DNA of 64,000 bases. It comes from Streptomyces sp. NBC_00425 (GTDB lineage: Bacteria > Actinomycetota > Actinomycetes > Streptomycetales > Streptomycetaceae). Of this stretch, positions 42,663 to 51,182 are shown piece after piece. The translations under genes and the position numbers were made by a program. The stretch spans positions 3,534,001-3,598,000 of the forward strand of contig NZ_CP107928.1 in the NCBI RefSeq assembly GCF_036030735.1, in the 5' to 3' direction. Below the pieces are notes generated by a model. The model searched no databases and was not told the DNA's origin. It saw only the letters and a program-made list of their open reading frames with translations. Position 1 is the stretch's first letter, and each line of letters opens with the position of its first letter.

Positions 42663-43643
42663 GTGTTCCGCAGTCGTCCCGCCACCTCAGGCGATCCCGG
42701 CCCCGGCGATCCCGGCCCCGGCCCCGGCGGCCCCGTCGGCCGTCCGGCCGGTCCGGCCGGCGTGGACGGTCCGGGTGCGTCCGGCCCGCGCGGCCCGGTC
42801 GGCGGTCCCGGCCGTTGCGGCGGGCCGGTCCGCGCCCGGTTCGCGCTCGCCGCCGCCGGCGTCGTCCTGCTGGGCTCGGTCGTCGTCGGCTGCGGGGACG
42901 CCGGGGATCTGCAGGGGGCCGGCGCCACACCGACGGCGATCAGTCCGGACCGCCTCTGGCCGGATCTGACCCCCGCATCCCGCCCCGCCTTCGACATCGG
43001 CGAGGTGGAGACCGAGGTGGTGCGGGACGTCGCCGTGCCCGGCGGGGACATCCGGGCGGTGAACCCGGTCACCGTGGTCCGCCGGGAGATCGCCCGCAAT
43101 CCGGGCGACTACGGTGCGGGAGGGTACGCGGAGACGGCCCGCCGGATGGCGGACTGCGGCAAGAGCGGCGCGAAGGCGGCGGCCGAGTGCCCCGTCCTCA
43201 AGGCGTACTACCGCGATCTCACCGGAGACGGTCACGACGACATGACGCTGGGCTTCCGTCAGCTTCCCGGGAACCTCACGGCGGTCCGCGTCTACACCGT
43301 CCGCAAGAACCGGCTGGTGCAGATCATGGGCTACGAGGACGCCGTCAGCGGGGTCGAGCTGGCCGCGCGGTCCGTGATCATCCGCGCCCCCTCGGAGGTC
43401 GCCGGGTACGAGTACCGACTGCAGTGGACCTGGGACCAGCAGCAGCAGGCCATGCTGCTCACCCACGACGAGATGCTGCGCACCGGCGGCCGGAAGCACA
43501 AGCCGCGGTCGTCCCTCACCACCCCCACTCCCACCCCCGGAGCCACGACCCCTCCGACCGACTCCCGCACGCCCTCGTCCGCGACCTCGTCCGCCCGGGG
43601 GTCCGCCTCCCGCTCCGCCTCCTCCCCCGCGAGCGGCCGATGA
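42663..43643 (+). CDS. Lipoprotein preceding a sensor kinase
   Basis: The protein has 326 residues. An unusual Gly/Pro-rich N-terminal extension of about 55 residues (SGDPGPGDPGPGPGGPVGRP) comes before the signal helix RARFALAAAGVVLLGSVVVG and lipobox Cys (VVVGCG). The exported domain (NPVTVVRREIARNPGDYGAG; YYRDLTGDGHDDMTLGFRQL) resembles calcium-binding-like DLTGDGHDD repeats; the tail is Ser/Thr/Pro-rich. GTG 42663 follows AGGAGT. Its TGA overlaps the kinase ATG (ATGA), so it may be an accessory sensor for the kinase, as CseA is for CseC (analogy only). Confidence 0.78.
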   Translation: MFRSRPATSGDPGPGDPGPGPGGPVGRPAGPAGVDGPGASGPRGPVGGPGRCGGPVRARFALAAAGVVLLGSVVVGCGDAGDLQGAGATPTAISPDRLWPDLTPASRPAFDIGEVETEVVRDVAVPGGDIRAVNPVTVVRREIARNPGDYGAGGYAETARRMADCGKSGAKAAAECPVLKAYYRDLTGDGHDDMTLGFRQLPGNLTAVRVYTVRKNRLVQIMGYEDAVSGVELAARSVIIRAPSEVAGYEYRLQWTWDQQQQAMLLTHDEMLRTGGRKHKPRSSLTTPTPTPGATTPPTDSRTPSSATSSARGSASRSASSPASGR

Positions 43644-45025
43644 GGCTGGGGGTGCCCTCGTGGGCCGGCACGCTCGCCGCGAAGGCGGCCGTCTTCATCA
43701 CGGTGATGTGCTGCGCGCTGGCCGCCCTGCTCGGCGTGCTCGTGCACGTCTCGGTGACGAACCAGACCGTCGGTCAGGCCCGCCACCTGGCGCTGTCCAG
43801 GCTGAAGGAGGCGACGACGGCGTTCGAGGCCGGGGGCTCGCTCGGGTGGGGCGCGAGCGTCGACCCACGGGGACTGCCCGTCTCGTTGCGGGCGTTGGCG
43901 GCGGCCGGGGAGCGCGGCACCATGGTCGCCGACCGCGACGGGCGGCCCACGATGTGGGCGGCTGGCCCGGTGGACGGCGGCCGGGCCCTCGCGGTGGCCG
44001 TCGACTACTCGCAGAGCGCCCGCACCATCGAGGCGCTGGACACCGCGATCCTGTGGTCGTCGGCGCTGGCGATCGGGGCGACGCTGCTGGTCGGCGCGGT
44101 CGCGGTGACCCGCGTGACACGGCGGCTGCACACCACCGCGCAGGTGGCCCGGCGGATCACCGCGGGCGATCTGGACGCCCGCGTGAACGACCCGCGCGCG
44201 AGGGAACCGGGACGGCCGCGGGACGAGGTGGGCACCGTCGCCGTCGCACTGGACTCGATGGCGTCCTCGCTGCAGGGCAAGCTGCTGAGCGAGCAGCGGT
44301 TCACCGCCGACGTGGCGCACGAACTGCGGACGCCGCTGACCGGGCTGCACGCGGCGGCCGAACTGCTGCCGCCGGGACGGCCGACGGAGCTCGTGCGCGA
44401 CCGGGTGGCGGCACTGCGCACGCTCACCGAGGACCTGCTGGAGATCTCCCGGCTGGACACCGGACGGGAACGGCTGGAGCTGGACGCCGAGGACCTGACG
44501 GCGCTGGTGGTGCGGGTCGTGCGGGCGGCGGAGACCTCGGACGGCTCGGGCGGCGCCGGCGGTGCGGGGGCGGTCGGCGGTGCGTCCGCCGCCGGGGGTC
44601 CGGGCGGCTCGGGCGGTCACGGGAGTTCCGGCGGCTCGGCGGCCGGCGTGGCGGTCACCGTCGTCCGGGACGCGCGCGTCGAGACCGACCGGCGGCGCCT
44701 CGAGCGGGTCCTGGGGAATCTGCTGGCCAACGCGCGCCGGCACGGACGCGCGCCGGTCGTGCTGACGGTGGACGGACCGGTGGTCACCGTGCGGGACCAC
44801 GGGGACGGTTATCCGGACTACCTCCTCACCCACGGGCCGCAGCGGTTCCGCACCGAGGGCGGAGCGAAGGGCCACGGACTCGGTCTGACGATCGCGGTGG
44901 GACAGGCGGAGGTGCTGGGGGCACGGCTGACGTTCGCCAACGCGCCGGACGGCGGCGCCGTGGCGACCCTGACACTGCCTCAGACGCCTCCGGCCGTGAG
45001 CGGCCTCCCCGATGGCGCAGCGTGA
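43640..45025 (+). CDS. Sensor histidine kinase
   Basis: This 461-residue membrane kinase has a first TM helix at residues 10-35, an extracytoplasmic loop of about 100 residues, a second TM (ALAIGATLLVGAVAVTRV), HAMP, then the H box FTADVAHELRTPLTGLHAA. The catalytic domain has NLLANARRHGRAPVV, VRDHGDGYPD and GAKGHGLGLTIAVGQAEVLG. A Gly/Ser/Ala-rich insert of about 38 residues (SGGAGGAGAVGGASAAGGPG) sits between the dimerisation and ATPase domains, which is odd. Translationally coupled to the upstream lipoprotein gene. No response regulator is adjacent, so its partner must be elsewhere. Confidence 0.9.
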   Translation: MRLGVPSWAGTLAAKAAVFITVMCCALAALLGVLVHVSVTNQTVGQARHLALSRLKEATTAFEAGGSLGWGASVDPRGLPVSLRALAAAGERGTMVADRDGRPTMWAAGPVDGGRALAVAVDYSQSARTIEALDTAILWSSALAIGATLLVGAVAVTRVTRRLHTTAQVARRITAGDLDARVNDPRAREPGRPRDEVGTVAVALDSMASSLQGKLLSEQRFTADVAHELRTPLTGLHAAAELLPPGRPTELVRDRVAALRTLTEDLLEISRLDTGRERLELDAEDLTALVVRVVRAAETSDGSGGAGGAGAVGGASAAGGPGGSGGHGSSGGSAAGVAVTVVRDARVETDRRRLERVLGNLLANARRHGRAPVVLTVDGPVVTVRDHGDGYPDYLLTHGPQRFRTEGGAKGHGLGLTIAVGQAEVLGARLTFANAPDGGAVATLTLPQTPPAVSGLPDGAA

Positions 45026-45095
45026 CGGGCGGCGTGCCCGAACCGCTCCTAGTCTGGCGATAAGTCAGCTTCACCCTCTTCGTGGAGGTATCGCC

Positions 45096-45833
45096 ATGTC
45101 CCTGCGCACCGCTCTCACTCGCCTCGCCATAGTCACCGCGGCCGGCGCCCTCGCCGCCTCCGCGGCCGTCACCCCGGCCCTCGCCGACGGCGGGGACGGC
45201 GTCCACGCCCAGCAGGGCGGAACGAACGACTGGCAGAACGAGGGCGGCGACGGCGGCGACGACTGGCAGCCCGGCGGCGGGGACGGTGGTGACGACTGGC
45301 AGTCCGGCGGCGGCAACCAGTGGCAGTCGGGAGGCAACCAGTCGAGCGTCAATCAGAACGGCAGCCAGTCCGGCGGCAACCAGTCGGGCAACCAGTCCGG
45401 CGGCAACCAGTCCGGCGGCAACCAGTGGCAATCGGGCGGTCATCAGTCCGGCGGCAACCAATGGCAGTCCGGAGGCAACCAGTCCGGCGGCCAGTCGGGC
45501 AACCAGTCGGGCGGCAACCAGTGGCAATCGGGCGGTCATCAGTCCGGCGGCAACCAGTGGCAGTCCGGAGGCAACCAGTCCGGCGGCCAGGACGACGGCC
45601 GCCGTTCGCGCGGGCGCGTCACCGCGGGCGAACTGCTGCTGCGCAGCGCGCCCACCCGGGCGAGTCAGGTGATCCGGGTGGCCTACCGCGGGGAGATCGT
45701 CTCCATCTTCTGCCGCACCTCGGGTCAGGACGTCCAGGGCAACACGCACTGGTACCTCCTGACGGACGGCACCTGGGCCTGGGGCTCGGCTCGCTACATC
45801 GAGACCATCGGAGCGGCGCCGCGCTGGTGCTGA
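45096..45833 (+). CDS. Secreted SH3-type protein with Q/N/G/S-rich repeats
   Basis: The protein has 245 residues. A Sec signal peptide (RTALTRLAIVTAAGALAASA, AVTPALA) is followed by about 130 residues of QWQSGGNQSGG and QWQSGGHQSGG repeats with DDWQPGGGDGG units. A C-terminal bacterial SH3-like domain ends it (GRVTAGELLLRSAPTRASQV; HWYLLTDGTWAWGSARYIET) with two Cys. The repeats resemble prion-like or adhesive wall proteins. ATG 45096 follows GGAGGT. DNA in 45400-45590 is a near-perfect duplication of about 96 bp. Wall association is inferred from the SH3 domain. Confidence 0.82.
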   Translation: MSLRTALTRLAIVTAAGALAASAAVTPALADGGDGVHAQQGGTNDWQNEGGDGGDDWQPGGGDGGDDWQSGGGNQWQSGGNQSSVNQNGSQSGGNQSGNQSGGNQSGGNQWQSGGHQSGGNQWQSGGNQSGGQSGNQSGGNQWQSGGHQSGGNQWQSGGNQSGGQDDGRRSRGRVTAGELLLRSAPTRASQVIRVAYRGEIVSIFCRTSGQDVQGNTHWYLLTDGTWAWGSARYIETIGAAPRWC

Positions 45834-45885
45834 CACGACCGCCCGCCACGGCTCACAAGGAGCCACATTTGGGTAAGTTCCGGAC

Positions 45886-47385
45886 ATGACGAAATCCGGA
45901 GTCGGAGCGGGGACCACCGTGGTGGCGGCCGACGCGCCCGCTCCCACGGCAGGCCTCCCCCGGCGCCGTGGCGTCGAACTCGCCCTGATCGTCCTGGCCG
46001 TCCTGCTCTCGGTGTACGGCTACTGCGCGGTCGGTCTGGCGAAGCTCGGCGCCGTCCCGCCCGGCGCCGCCGGCTACGGCGCCGGGCTGGGGGTCCTCGC
46101 GCTGCTGGCGCACCTCGCGGTGCGGTGGCGCGCCCCGTGCGCCGACCCGCTGCTGCTGCCCATCGCCGTACTGCTCAACGGGATCGGCCTGGTGCTGATC
46201 TACCGGCTCGACCTGGAGACGCCCGGCGACCGGGCCGCGCCCACCCAACTGGTGTGGTCGACCGTCGGGGTGGCGCTGTTCACCGTGGTGGTGACCGTGC
46301 TGGGCGACCACCGCGTGCTGCAGCGGTACGCGTACGTGTGCGTGGTCGCGGCGCTCGCCCTGCTCACCCTCCCCGTCCTCTTCCCGCCGGTGAACGGGGC
46401 GCGCATCTGGATCCGGATCGCCGGGTTCTCCATCCAGCCCGGCGAGTTCGCCAAGGTGCTGCTGGGGGTGTTCTTCGCCGCGTATCTGGCCGCCAACCGC
46501 ACGGCGCTGACGTACGCGGGCCGACGGATCTGGCGCTTCGCGCGCATGCAGCTGCCCACCGGACGGGTGCTCGGCCCGATCGTCGCGATCTGGCTGCTGA
46601 GCGTCGGCGTGCTGGTGCTGGAACGGGACCTCGGCACCTCCCTGCTCTTCTTCGGCCTGTTCGTGGTGATGCTCTACGTGGCCACCGGCCGCACCGGCTG
46701 GATCGCCGTGGGGCTGCTGCTCGCCTCGCTCGGCGCGGTCGCCGTGGGCCGTCTCGAACCGCACGTGCACAGCCGGGTCGAGGACTGGCTGCACCCTTTC
46801 GCCTCCATCGACGCCGGCCAGGGACCCAACCAGCTCGCGCAGTCGCTGTTCTCCTTCGCGGCCGGCGGGGTGCTCGGCACCGGGCTCGGTCTCGGTCACT
46901 CCGTCCTCATCGGCTTCGCCGCGAAGTCGGACTTCATCCTGGCGACGGCCGGCGAGGAACTGGGCCTGGCGGGGCTGTCGGCGCTGTTCCTGCTGTACGG
47001 GCTGCTGGTGGAGCGCGGTTTCCGGGCCGGGCTGTCGCTGCGCGACCCCTTCGGACGACTGCTGGCGGCCGGCCTCGCCTCGATCGTGGCGCTCCAGGTG
47101 TTCGTGATCGCGGGCGGGGTGACCGGCCTGATCCCGCTGACCGGCATGGCGATGCCGTTCCTGGCGCAGGGCGGCTCCTCCGTCGTCACCAACTGGGCGA
47201 TCGTGGCGCTGCTGATCCGGGTGAGCGACTCGGCGCGGCGGCCGTACGACGGGGCACGCCTGGAGGCGTACGACGACGCGCATGACGCGGGGCGGCACGA
47301 GGCGGGCCGCGACACGCGCCGGGAAGGGCTCGGCGCGGCGCGTGGCCGAGCCGCCGACGACACCACCTCACGGAGGCCCGGGTGA
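45886..47385 (+). CDS. SEDS-family peptidoglycan glycosyltransferase (FtsW/RodA-like)
   Basis: This 499-residue protein with about 12 helices polymerises lipid II into glycan strands. Diagnostic segments are PVNGARIWIRIAGFSIQPGE (NGxxxW and QPSE-like), VLERDLGTSLLFFGLFVVML, SKSDFILA-type AAKSDFILATAGEELGLAG and GLIPLTGMAMPFLAQGGSSV. The C-terminal 60 residues are hydrophilic. ATG 45886. The TGA overlaps the PBP GTG (GTGA). This is a non-dcw FtsW/PBP pair, likely acting in specialised septation, sporulation or polar growth (inference). Confidence 0.93.
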   Translation: MTKSGVGAGTTVVAADAPAPTAGLPRRRGVELALIVLAVLLSVYGYCAVGLAKLGAVPPGAAGYGAGLGVLALLAHLAVRWRAPCADPLLLPIAVLLNGIGLVLIYRLDLETPGDRAAPTQLVWSTVGVALFTVVVTVLGDHRVLQRYAYVCVVAALALLTLPVLFPPVNGARIWIRIAGFSIQPGEFAKVLLGVFFAAYLAANRTALTYAGRRIWRFARMQLPTGRVLGPIVAIWLLSVGVLVLERDLGTSLLFFGLFVVMLYVATGRTGWIAVGLLLASLGAVAVGRLEPHVHSRVEDWLHPFASIDAGQGPNQLAQSLFSFAAGGVLGTGLGLGHSVLIGFAAKSDFILATAGEELGLAGLSALFLLYGLLVERGFRAGLSLRDPFGRLLAAGLASIVALQVFVIAGGVTGLIPLTGMAMPFLAQGGSSVVTNWAIVALLIRVSDSARRPYDGARLEAYDDAHDAGRHEAGRDTRREGLGAARGRAADDTTSRRPG

Positions 47386-48839
47386 CCCGGTACATCCGGC
47401 GCGCCGCCGCGTTCTGCGCCCTGCTGCTGGCGGCGCTCCTGGTCAACGCCGCGCGCGTCCAGGTCGTCCGGTCCGAGGCATACGACGGCAACCCGGCCAA
47501 CCGGCGTGCGGCCATCTCCCGTTACGCCCAGCCGCGCGGCGACATCCTGGTCGGCGGGGTCCCGGTCACGGGCTCCAAGGACACCGGCGAGCAGCTGCGC
47601 TACGAGCGCACCTACCGCGACGGGCCGCTGTACGCGCCGGTGACGGGCTTCGCCTCGCAGGTGTACGGGACGACGTTCCTGGAGCACAGCGGGGACGGCG
47701 TGCTCTCCGGTTCGGACCCGCTGCTCGCCTCGTTCCCGCTGTGGGACGACGTCACCCGCGGCCGGTCGGCCGGCGGCGATGTGGTGACCACCCTGAATCC
47801 ACGGGCCCAGCGGGCCGCGTTCGAGGGGCTGGACGGACGCAAGGGCGCGGTGGCGGCCGTGGAGCCGTCCACGGGCCGGGTGCTGGCGCTGGTGTCGAGC
47901 CCCTCGTACGACCCGGCCGCGCTGTCCGGGAACGACGCCGGTGCGGAGCGGGCCTGGGCACGGCTCAACGGCGATCCGGACCGGCCGATGCTCAACCGGG
48001 CGGTGCGGCAGACGTATCCGCCGGGGTCGACGTTCAAGGTGGTCACGGCGGCGGCGGCGCTGGACGCGGGGGTGATCACCGACCTGGACGCGGCGACCGA
48101 CTCCCCCGCCCCCTACCGCCTGCCCGGGACGCGGACGCGGCTGACCAACGAGGGGGACGGCTGCGAGGACGCTCCGCTGCGGGACGCCTTCGAGTGGTCG
48201 TGCAACACGGTGTTCGCGAAGCTCGGCGTGGACACCGGCCTGGCCCGGATGACGCGGACGGCGCAGGCGTTCGGCTTCAACGACCTGGACGTGCGGATCC
48301 CGTTCGCCGTCGCGCCCAGCACCTTCGACACCTCGCTCGACCGGGCGCAGCTGGCGCTGTCCTCGATCGGCCAGTACAACACGCGGGCCACCCCGCTGCA
48401 GATGGCGATGGTGTCGGCGGCGGTGGCCGACGGCGGTCAGGTGCGCACGCCGTACCTGGTGGAGCGGACGACGCGCCGGGGCGGGGCCACGGTGTCCACC
48501 GCCGGTTCCCGTCCGTCGCGCCAGGCGATGCTGCCCTCGACGGCGCGGCGGATGCGCGAGCTGATGACGGACGTGGTGCGGGAGGGCACGGGGGTGAACG
48601 CGGCGATCCCGGGCGCGGTCGTCGGCGGCAAGACGGGCACCGCGCAGCACGGCGTCGGCAACGCCGGGATCCCCTACGCCTGGTTCGTCTCCTGGGCGCA
48701 GGGCGTGCGGGACCTGGAGCCGAGGGTGGCGGTCGCGGTGGTGGTGGAGGACGGTTCGGCGCGCCGCGGGGACATCACCGGCGGCGGGATGGCGGCCCCG
48801 ATCGCGCGCGCCGTGATGGAGGCGGTGCTCGACTCGTGA
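47382..48839 (+). CDS. Class B penicillin-binding protein (transpeptidase)
   Basis: This 485-residue protein has a single N-terminal TM helix (AAAFCALLLAALLVNAARVQ). The transpeptidase domain has SxxK in TYPPGSTFKVVTAAAALDAG, SxN in FEWSCNTVFAKLG and KTG in VVGGKTGTAQHG. It crosslinks peptidoglycan as partner of the SEDS protein encoded immediately upstream with a 4-nt overlap. It lacks PASTA domains and resembles the PbpA/PBP2-type short form. GTG 47382. Confidence 0.94.
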   Translation: MTRYIRRAAAFCALLLAALLVNAARVQVVRSEAYDGNPANRRAAISRYAQPRGDILVGGVPVTGSKDTGEQLRYERTYRDGPLYAPVTGFASQVYGTTFLEHSGDGVLSGSDPLLASFPLWDDVTRGRSAGGDVVTTLNPRAQRAAFEGLDGRKGAVAAVEPSTGRVLALVSSPSYDPAALSGNDAGAERAWARLNGDPDRPMLNRAVRQTYPPGSTFKVVTAAAALDAGVITDLDAATDSPAPYRLPGTRTRLTNEGDGCEDAPLRDAFEWSCNTVFAKLGVDTGLARMTRTAQAFGFNDLDVRIPFAVAPSTFDTSLDRAQLALSSIGQYNTRATPLQMAMVSAAVADGGQVRTPYLVERTTRRGGATVSTAGSRPSRQAMLPSTARRMRELMTDVVREGTGVNAAIPGAVVGGKTGTAQHGVGNAGIPYAWFVSWAQGVRDLEPRVAVAVVVEDGSARRGDITGGGMAAPIARAVMEAVLDS

Positions 48840-49042
48840 GACGGGGGGCCGCGGCGTCCGGCCCCGATCCCGGCGTGCGGCACGACCGGCGCCACCGCAC
48901 CCGGTTCCGCACCCGGCCCCCGTCCCGAACGCGCGCCGGAAGGCGCGTGGGTGGGCCTCGTGCCGGAGCGGGCTCGCGGGCGATGGCGTTCGCGGCGTCG
49001 GAGGACCTCGGCCGTCCGGTGCGGGGAATTGCGCGCAAAGGA

Positions 49043-49074
49043 TTGACGCGCTTGCTGACAAGCAGTCTCATAAG
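49043..49074 (+). promoter_or_regulatory. Promoter with operator-like dyad before the diiron oxygenase gene
   Basis: TTGACG (49043-49048) and TCATAA (49068-49073) are -35/-10 candidates 19 bp apart. Between them GCTTG (49050-49054) and CAAGC (49059-49063) form a dyad with a 4-bp centre. The -10 ends 4-5 bp before the ATG at 49078 and no Shine-Dalgarno is seen, suggesting a leaderless message. Confidence 0.5.
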
Positions 49075-49077
49075 TGC

Positions 49078-50016
49078 ATGACGACCCTCACGGATGCCGA
49101 CGCGGTGGAAGGGCTGCGGGACGCGCTGGGCCTGCTCAAGGACCGGGAACAGGTGGCCGAGCGGCTGCTCGCGTCCTCCGCCAAGCACTCCTTCGACCCC
49201 GACCAGGAGCTGGACTGGGACGCCCCCTTCGAGGAGGGCAAGTGGTTCTGGCCGCCGGAGCTCGTGTCGCTGTACGACACGCCGCTCTGGCGGCGGATGG
49301 GCGAGGAGCAGCGCATCCTGCTGTCCCAGCACGAGGCCGCCGCGCTCGCCTCGCTGGGCATCTGGTTCGAGATCATCCTCATGCAGCTGCTCGTCCGGCA
49401 CATCTACGACAAGGCGGCGACGAGCGCGCACGTGCGGTACGCGCTCACCGAGATCGAGGACGAGTGCCGGCACTCGAAGATGTTCGCCCGGCTGATCTCG
49501 CACGGCGACACGCCCTGGTACCCGGTGAGCCGCGCCCACCAGAACCTGGGCCGCGTCTTCAAGACGATCTCCACCACCCCCGGCTCCTTCACCGCGACGC
49601 TGCTCGGCGAGGAGGTCCTCGACTGGATGCAGCGGCTGACCTTCCCGGACGAGCGGGTCCAGCCGCTGGTCCGGGGCGTCACCCGGATCCACGTCGTGGA
49701 GGAGGCCCGGCACGTGCGCTACGCCCGCGAGGAGCTGCGCCGCCAGATGATGACCGCCCCGCGCTGGTCGCAGGAGTTCACCAGGGTCACGTCGGGTGAG
49801 TTCGCCCGGGTGTTCTCGGTGGCCTTCGTGAATCCGGAGGTCTACACGAACGTCGGCCTGGACCGGCGGGAGGCCATGGCGCAGGTCCGGGCGAGCGGGC
49901 ACCGCCGGGAGGTCATGCAGACCGGTTCGAAGCGGCTGACGGACTTCCTGGACGACATCGGGGTACTACGGGGCGTCGGACGCCGGCTGTGGCGCTCGTC
50001 CGGACTCCTGGCGTAG
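49078..50016 (+). CDS. AurF-type diiron oxygenase
   Basis: This 312-residue protein belongs to the p-aminobenzoate N-oxygenase-like family of ferritin-fold diiron enzymes. Candidate iron ligands are Glu in SQHEAAALASLGIWFEI, the ExxxH in LTEIEDECRHSKMFARL, Glu in TLLGEEVLDWM and the ExxRHVRYAREE motif. AurF oxidises an aryl amine to nitro; members outside biosynthetic clusters have no assigned substrate. The TetR gene follows after 35 bp and probably regulates it through the dyad at 49050-49063. Confidence 0.85.
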   Translation: MTTLTDADAVEGLRDALGLLKDREQVAERLLASSAKHSFDPDQELDWDAPFEEGKWFWPPELVSLYDTPLWRRMGEEQRILLSQHEAAALASLGIWFEIILMQLLVRHIYDKAATSAHVRYALTEIEDECRHSKMFARLISHGDTPWYPVSRAHQNLGRVFKTISTTPGSFTATLLGEEVLDWMQRLTFPDERVQPLVRGVTRIHVVEEARHVRYAREELRRQMMTAPRWSQEFTRVTSGEFARVFSVAFVNPEVYTNVGLDRREAMAQVRASGHRREVMQTGSKRLTDFLDDIGVLRGVGRRLWRSSGLLA

Positions 50017-50051
50017 GCACGGCCCGGGGGCGGGGGATTACGCTGCACGTC

Positions 50052-50702
50052 ATGACGCCCGCCGCCCCCGCCTACCGTCGCCTCAGCGTCGAGGAGCGCC
50101 GCAGCCAGTTGCTGGAGGCAGCGCTCTCGCTGTTCGCGCACCGCGTCCCCGAGGACGTCTCGCTGGACGACGTGGCCGAGGCCGCCGGAGTCTCCCGGCC
50201 GCTCGTCTACCGGTACTTCCCCGGCGGCAAGCAGCAGCTGTACGAGGCCGCCCTGCACTCCGCCGCCGACGAGCTGCGCCACTGCTTCGACGAGCCCCAC
50301 GACGGGCCCCTCCTCCCCCGCCTCGCCCGCGTCCTCGACCGCTATCTGACCTTCGTCGGCCGCCACGACGCCGGCTTCAGCGCCCTGCTCCAGGGCGGCA
50401 GCGTGGTCGAGACGTCGCGGACGACGGCCATCGTGGACGGCGTGCGCCGGGCCGCCGCCGAGGCCATCTACAGCCACCTCGGGGTGGCCGGACCCGGACC
50501 GCGGCTGCGGATGACCGTGCGGATGTGGATCACCGCGGTCGAGGCGGCCTCGCTGATCTGGCTCGACGAGGACAAGCAGCCGCCCGCCGACGAGCTGCGG
50601 GACTGGCTCGTCGACCAGTTCGTCGCCGTCCTCATGGTGACCGCCGCCCGGGACCCGCAGACCGCCGAGCTGGTCCGGGGTGCGCTGGCCGCGGAGACCT
50701 GA
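50052..50702 (+). CDS. TetR-family transcriptional regulator
   Basis: This 216-residue protein has the TetR HTH (ERRSQLLEAALSLFAHRVPE; VSLDDVAEAAGVSRPLVYRY, then FPGGKQQLY) and a helical ligand domain (SALLQGGSVVETSRTTAIVD). ATG 50052 is placed where similarity starts. It is co-oriented with the diiron oxygenase gene and likely forms an operon with it, repressing both (inference). Confidence 0.9.
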   Translation: MTPAAPAYRRLSVEERRSQLLEAALSLFAHRVPEDVSLDDVAEAAGVSRPLVYRYFPGGKQQLYEAALHSAADELRHCFDEPHDGPLLPRLARVLDRYLTFVGRHDAGFSALLQGGSVVETSRTTAIVDGVRRAAAEAIYSHLGVAGPGPRLRMTVRMWITAVEAASLIWLDEDKQPPADELRDWLVDQFVAVLMVTAARDPQTAELVRGALAAET

Positions 50703-50716
50703 TCGACACTGGTGGC

Positions 50717-51079
50717 GTGAAGAGCGAAGACACCCCCTTCGAGGGCGGCCCCATGGACGGCCGGGTGCTGCCCGTGCTCCTGGGCCCGACCGGGCATCCG
50801 CCGAAGACGTACCGCATCCCCGTCCCGGACCCGGCCGACGGCCCGCCCACCGTCCTGGTCTACCGGCGGGAGCCCCGCGGCCACAGCAAGCGGCTCGGGC
50901 TGCCCCAGGGCTGGAAGTACGTGTTCGATCCCGAGGGGAAGGACAGCGGACGGCCGCGCTGGCCCTGGTCGAAGCCCGACGTGAGGCCCGGCACGCCGGG
51001 CGGCGGCACGCCGGACACCGCACGCCACGCCACACCCGACGCCACGCCGGACGGACTGCGGGACGACGCCGACGGGTGA
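50717..51079 (+). CDS. Conserved hypothetical protein
   Basis: This 120-residue protein starts with a compact beta-rich segment (FEGGPMDGRVLPVLLGPTGH; YRIPVPDPADGPPTVLVYRR; GLPQGWKYVFDPEG) followed by a Thr/Pro/Gly-rich disordered tail (GTPGGGTPDTARHATPDATP). GTG 50717, 14 bp after the TetR stop, suggests co-transcription. Function unknown. Confidence 0.65.
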   Translation: MKSEDTPFEGGPMDGRVLPVLLGPTGHPPKTYRIPVPDPADGPPTVLVYRREPRGHSKRLGLPQGWKYVFDPEGKDSGRPRWPWSKPDVRPGTPGGGTPDTARHATPDATPDGLRDDADG

Positions 51080-51182
51080 CCTCGTTGCGCCGAACCGCGC
51101 ACGCTCGGCGCGCGGACCGCGCGGATCCGTCCGAAGCTCGCCCTGCGGGATGGAGGGGCCACCCCGCAGCGGAGGTGATGAC

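Noticed and set aside
46896..49061. 721-codon minus-strand frame
   Set aside because: It is antisense to the FtsW-like and PBP genes, which carry complete catalytic motifs.
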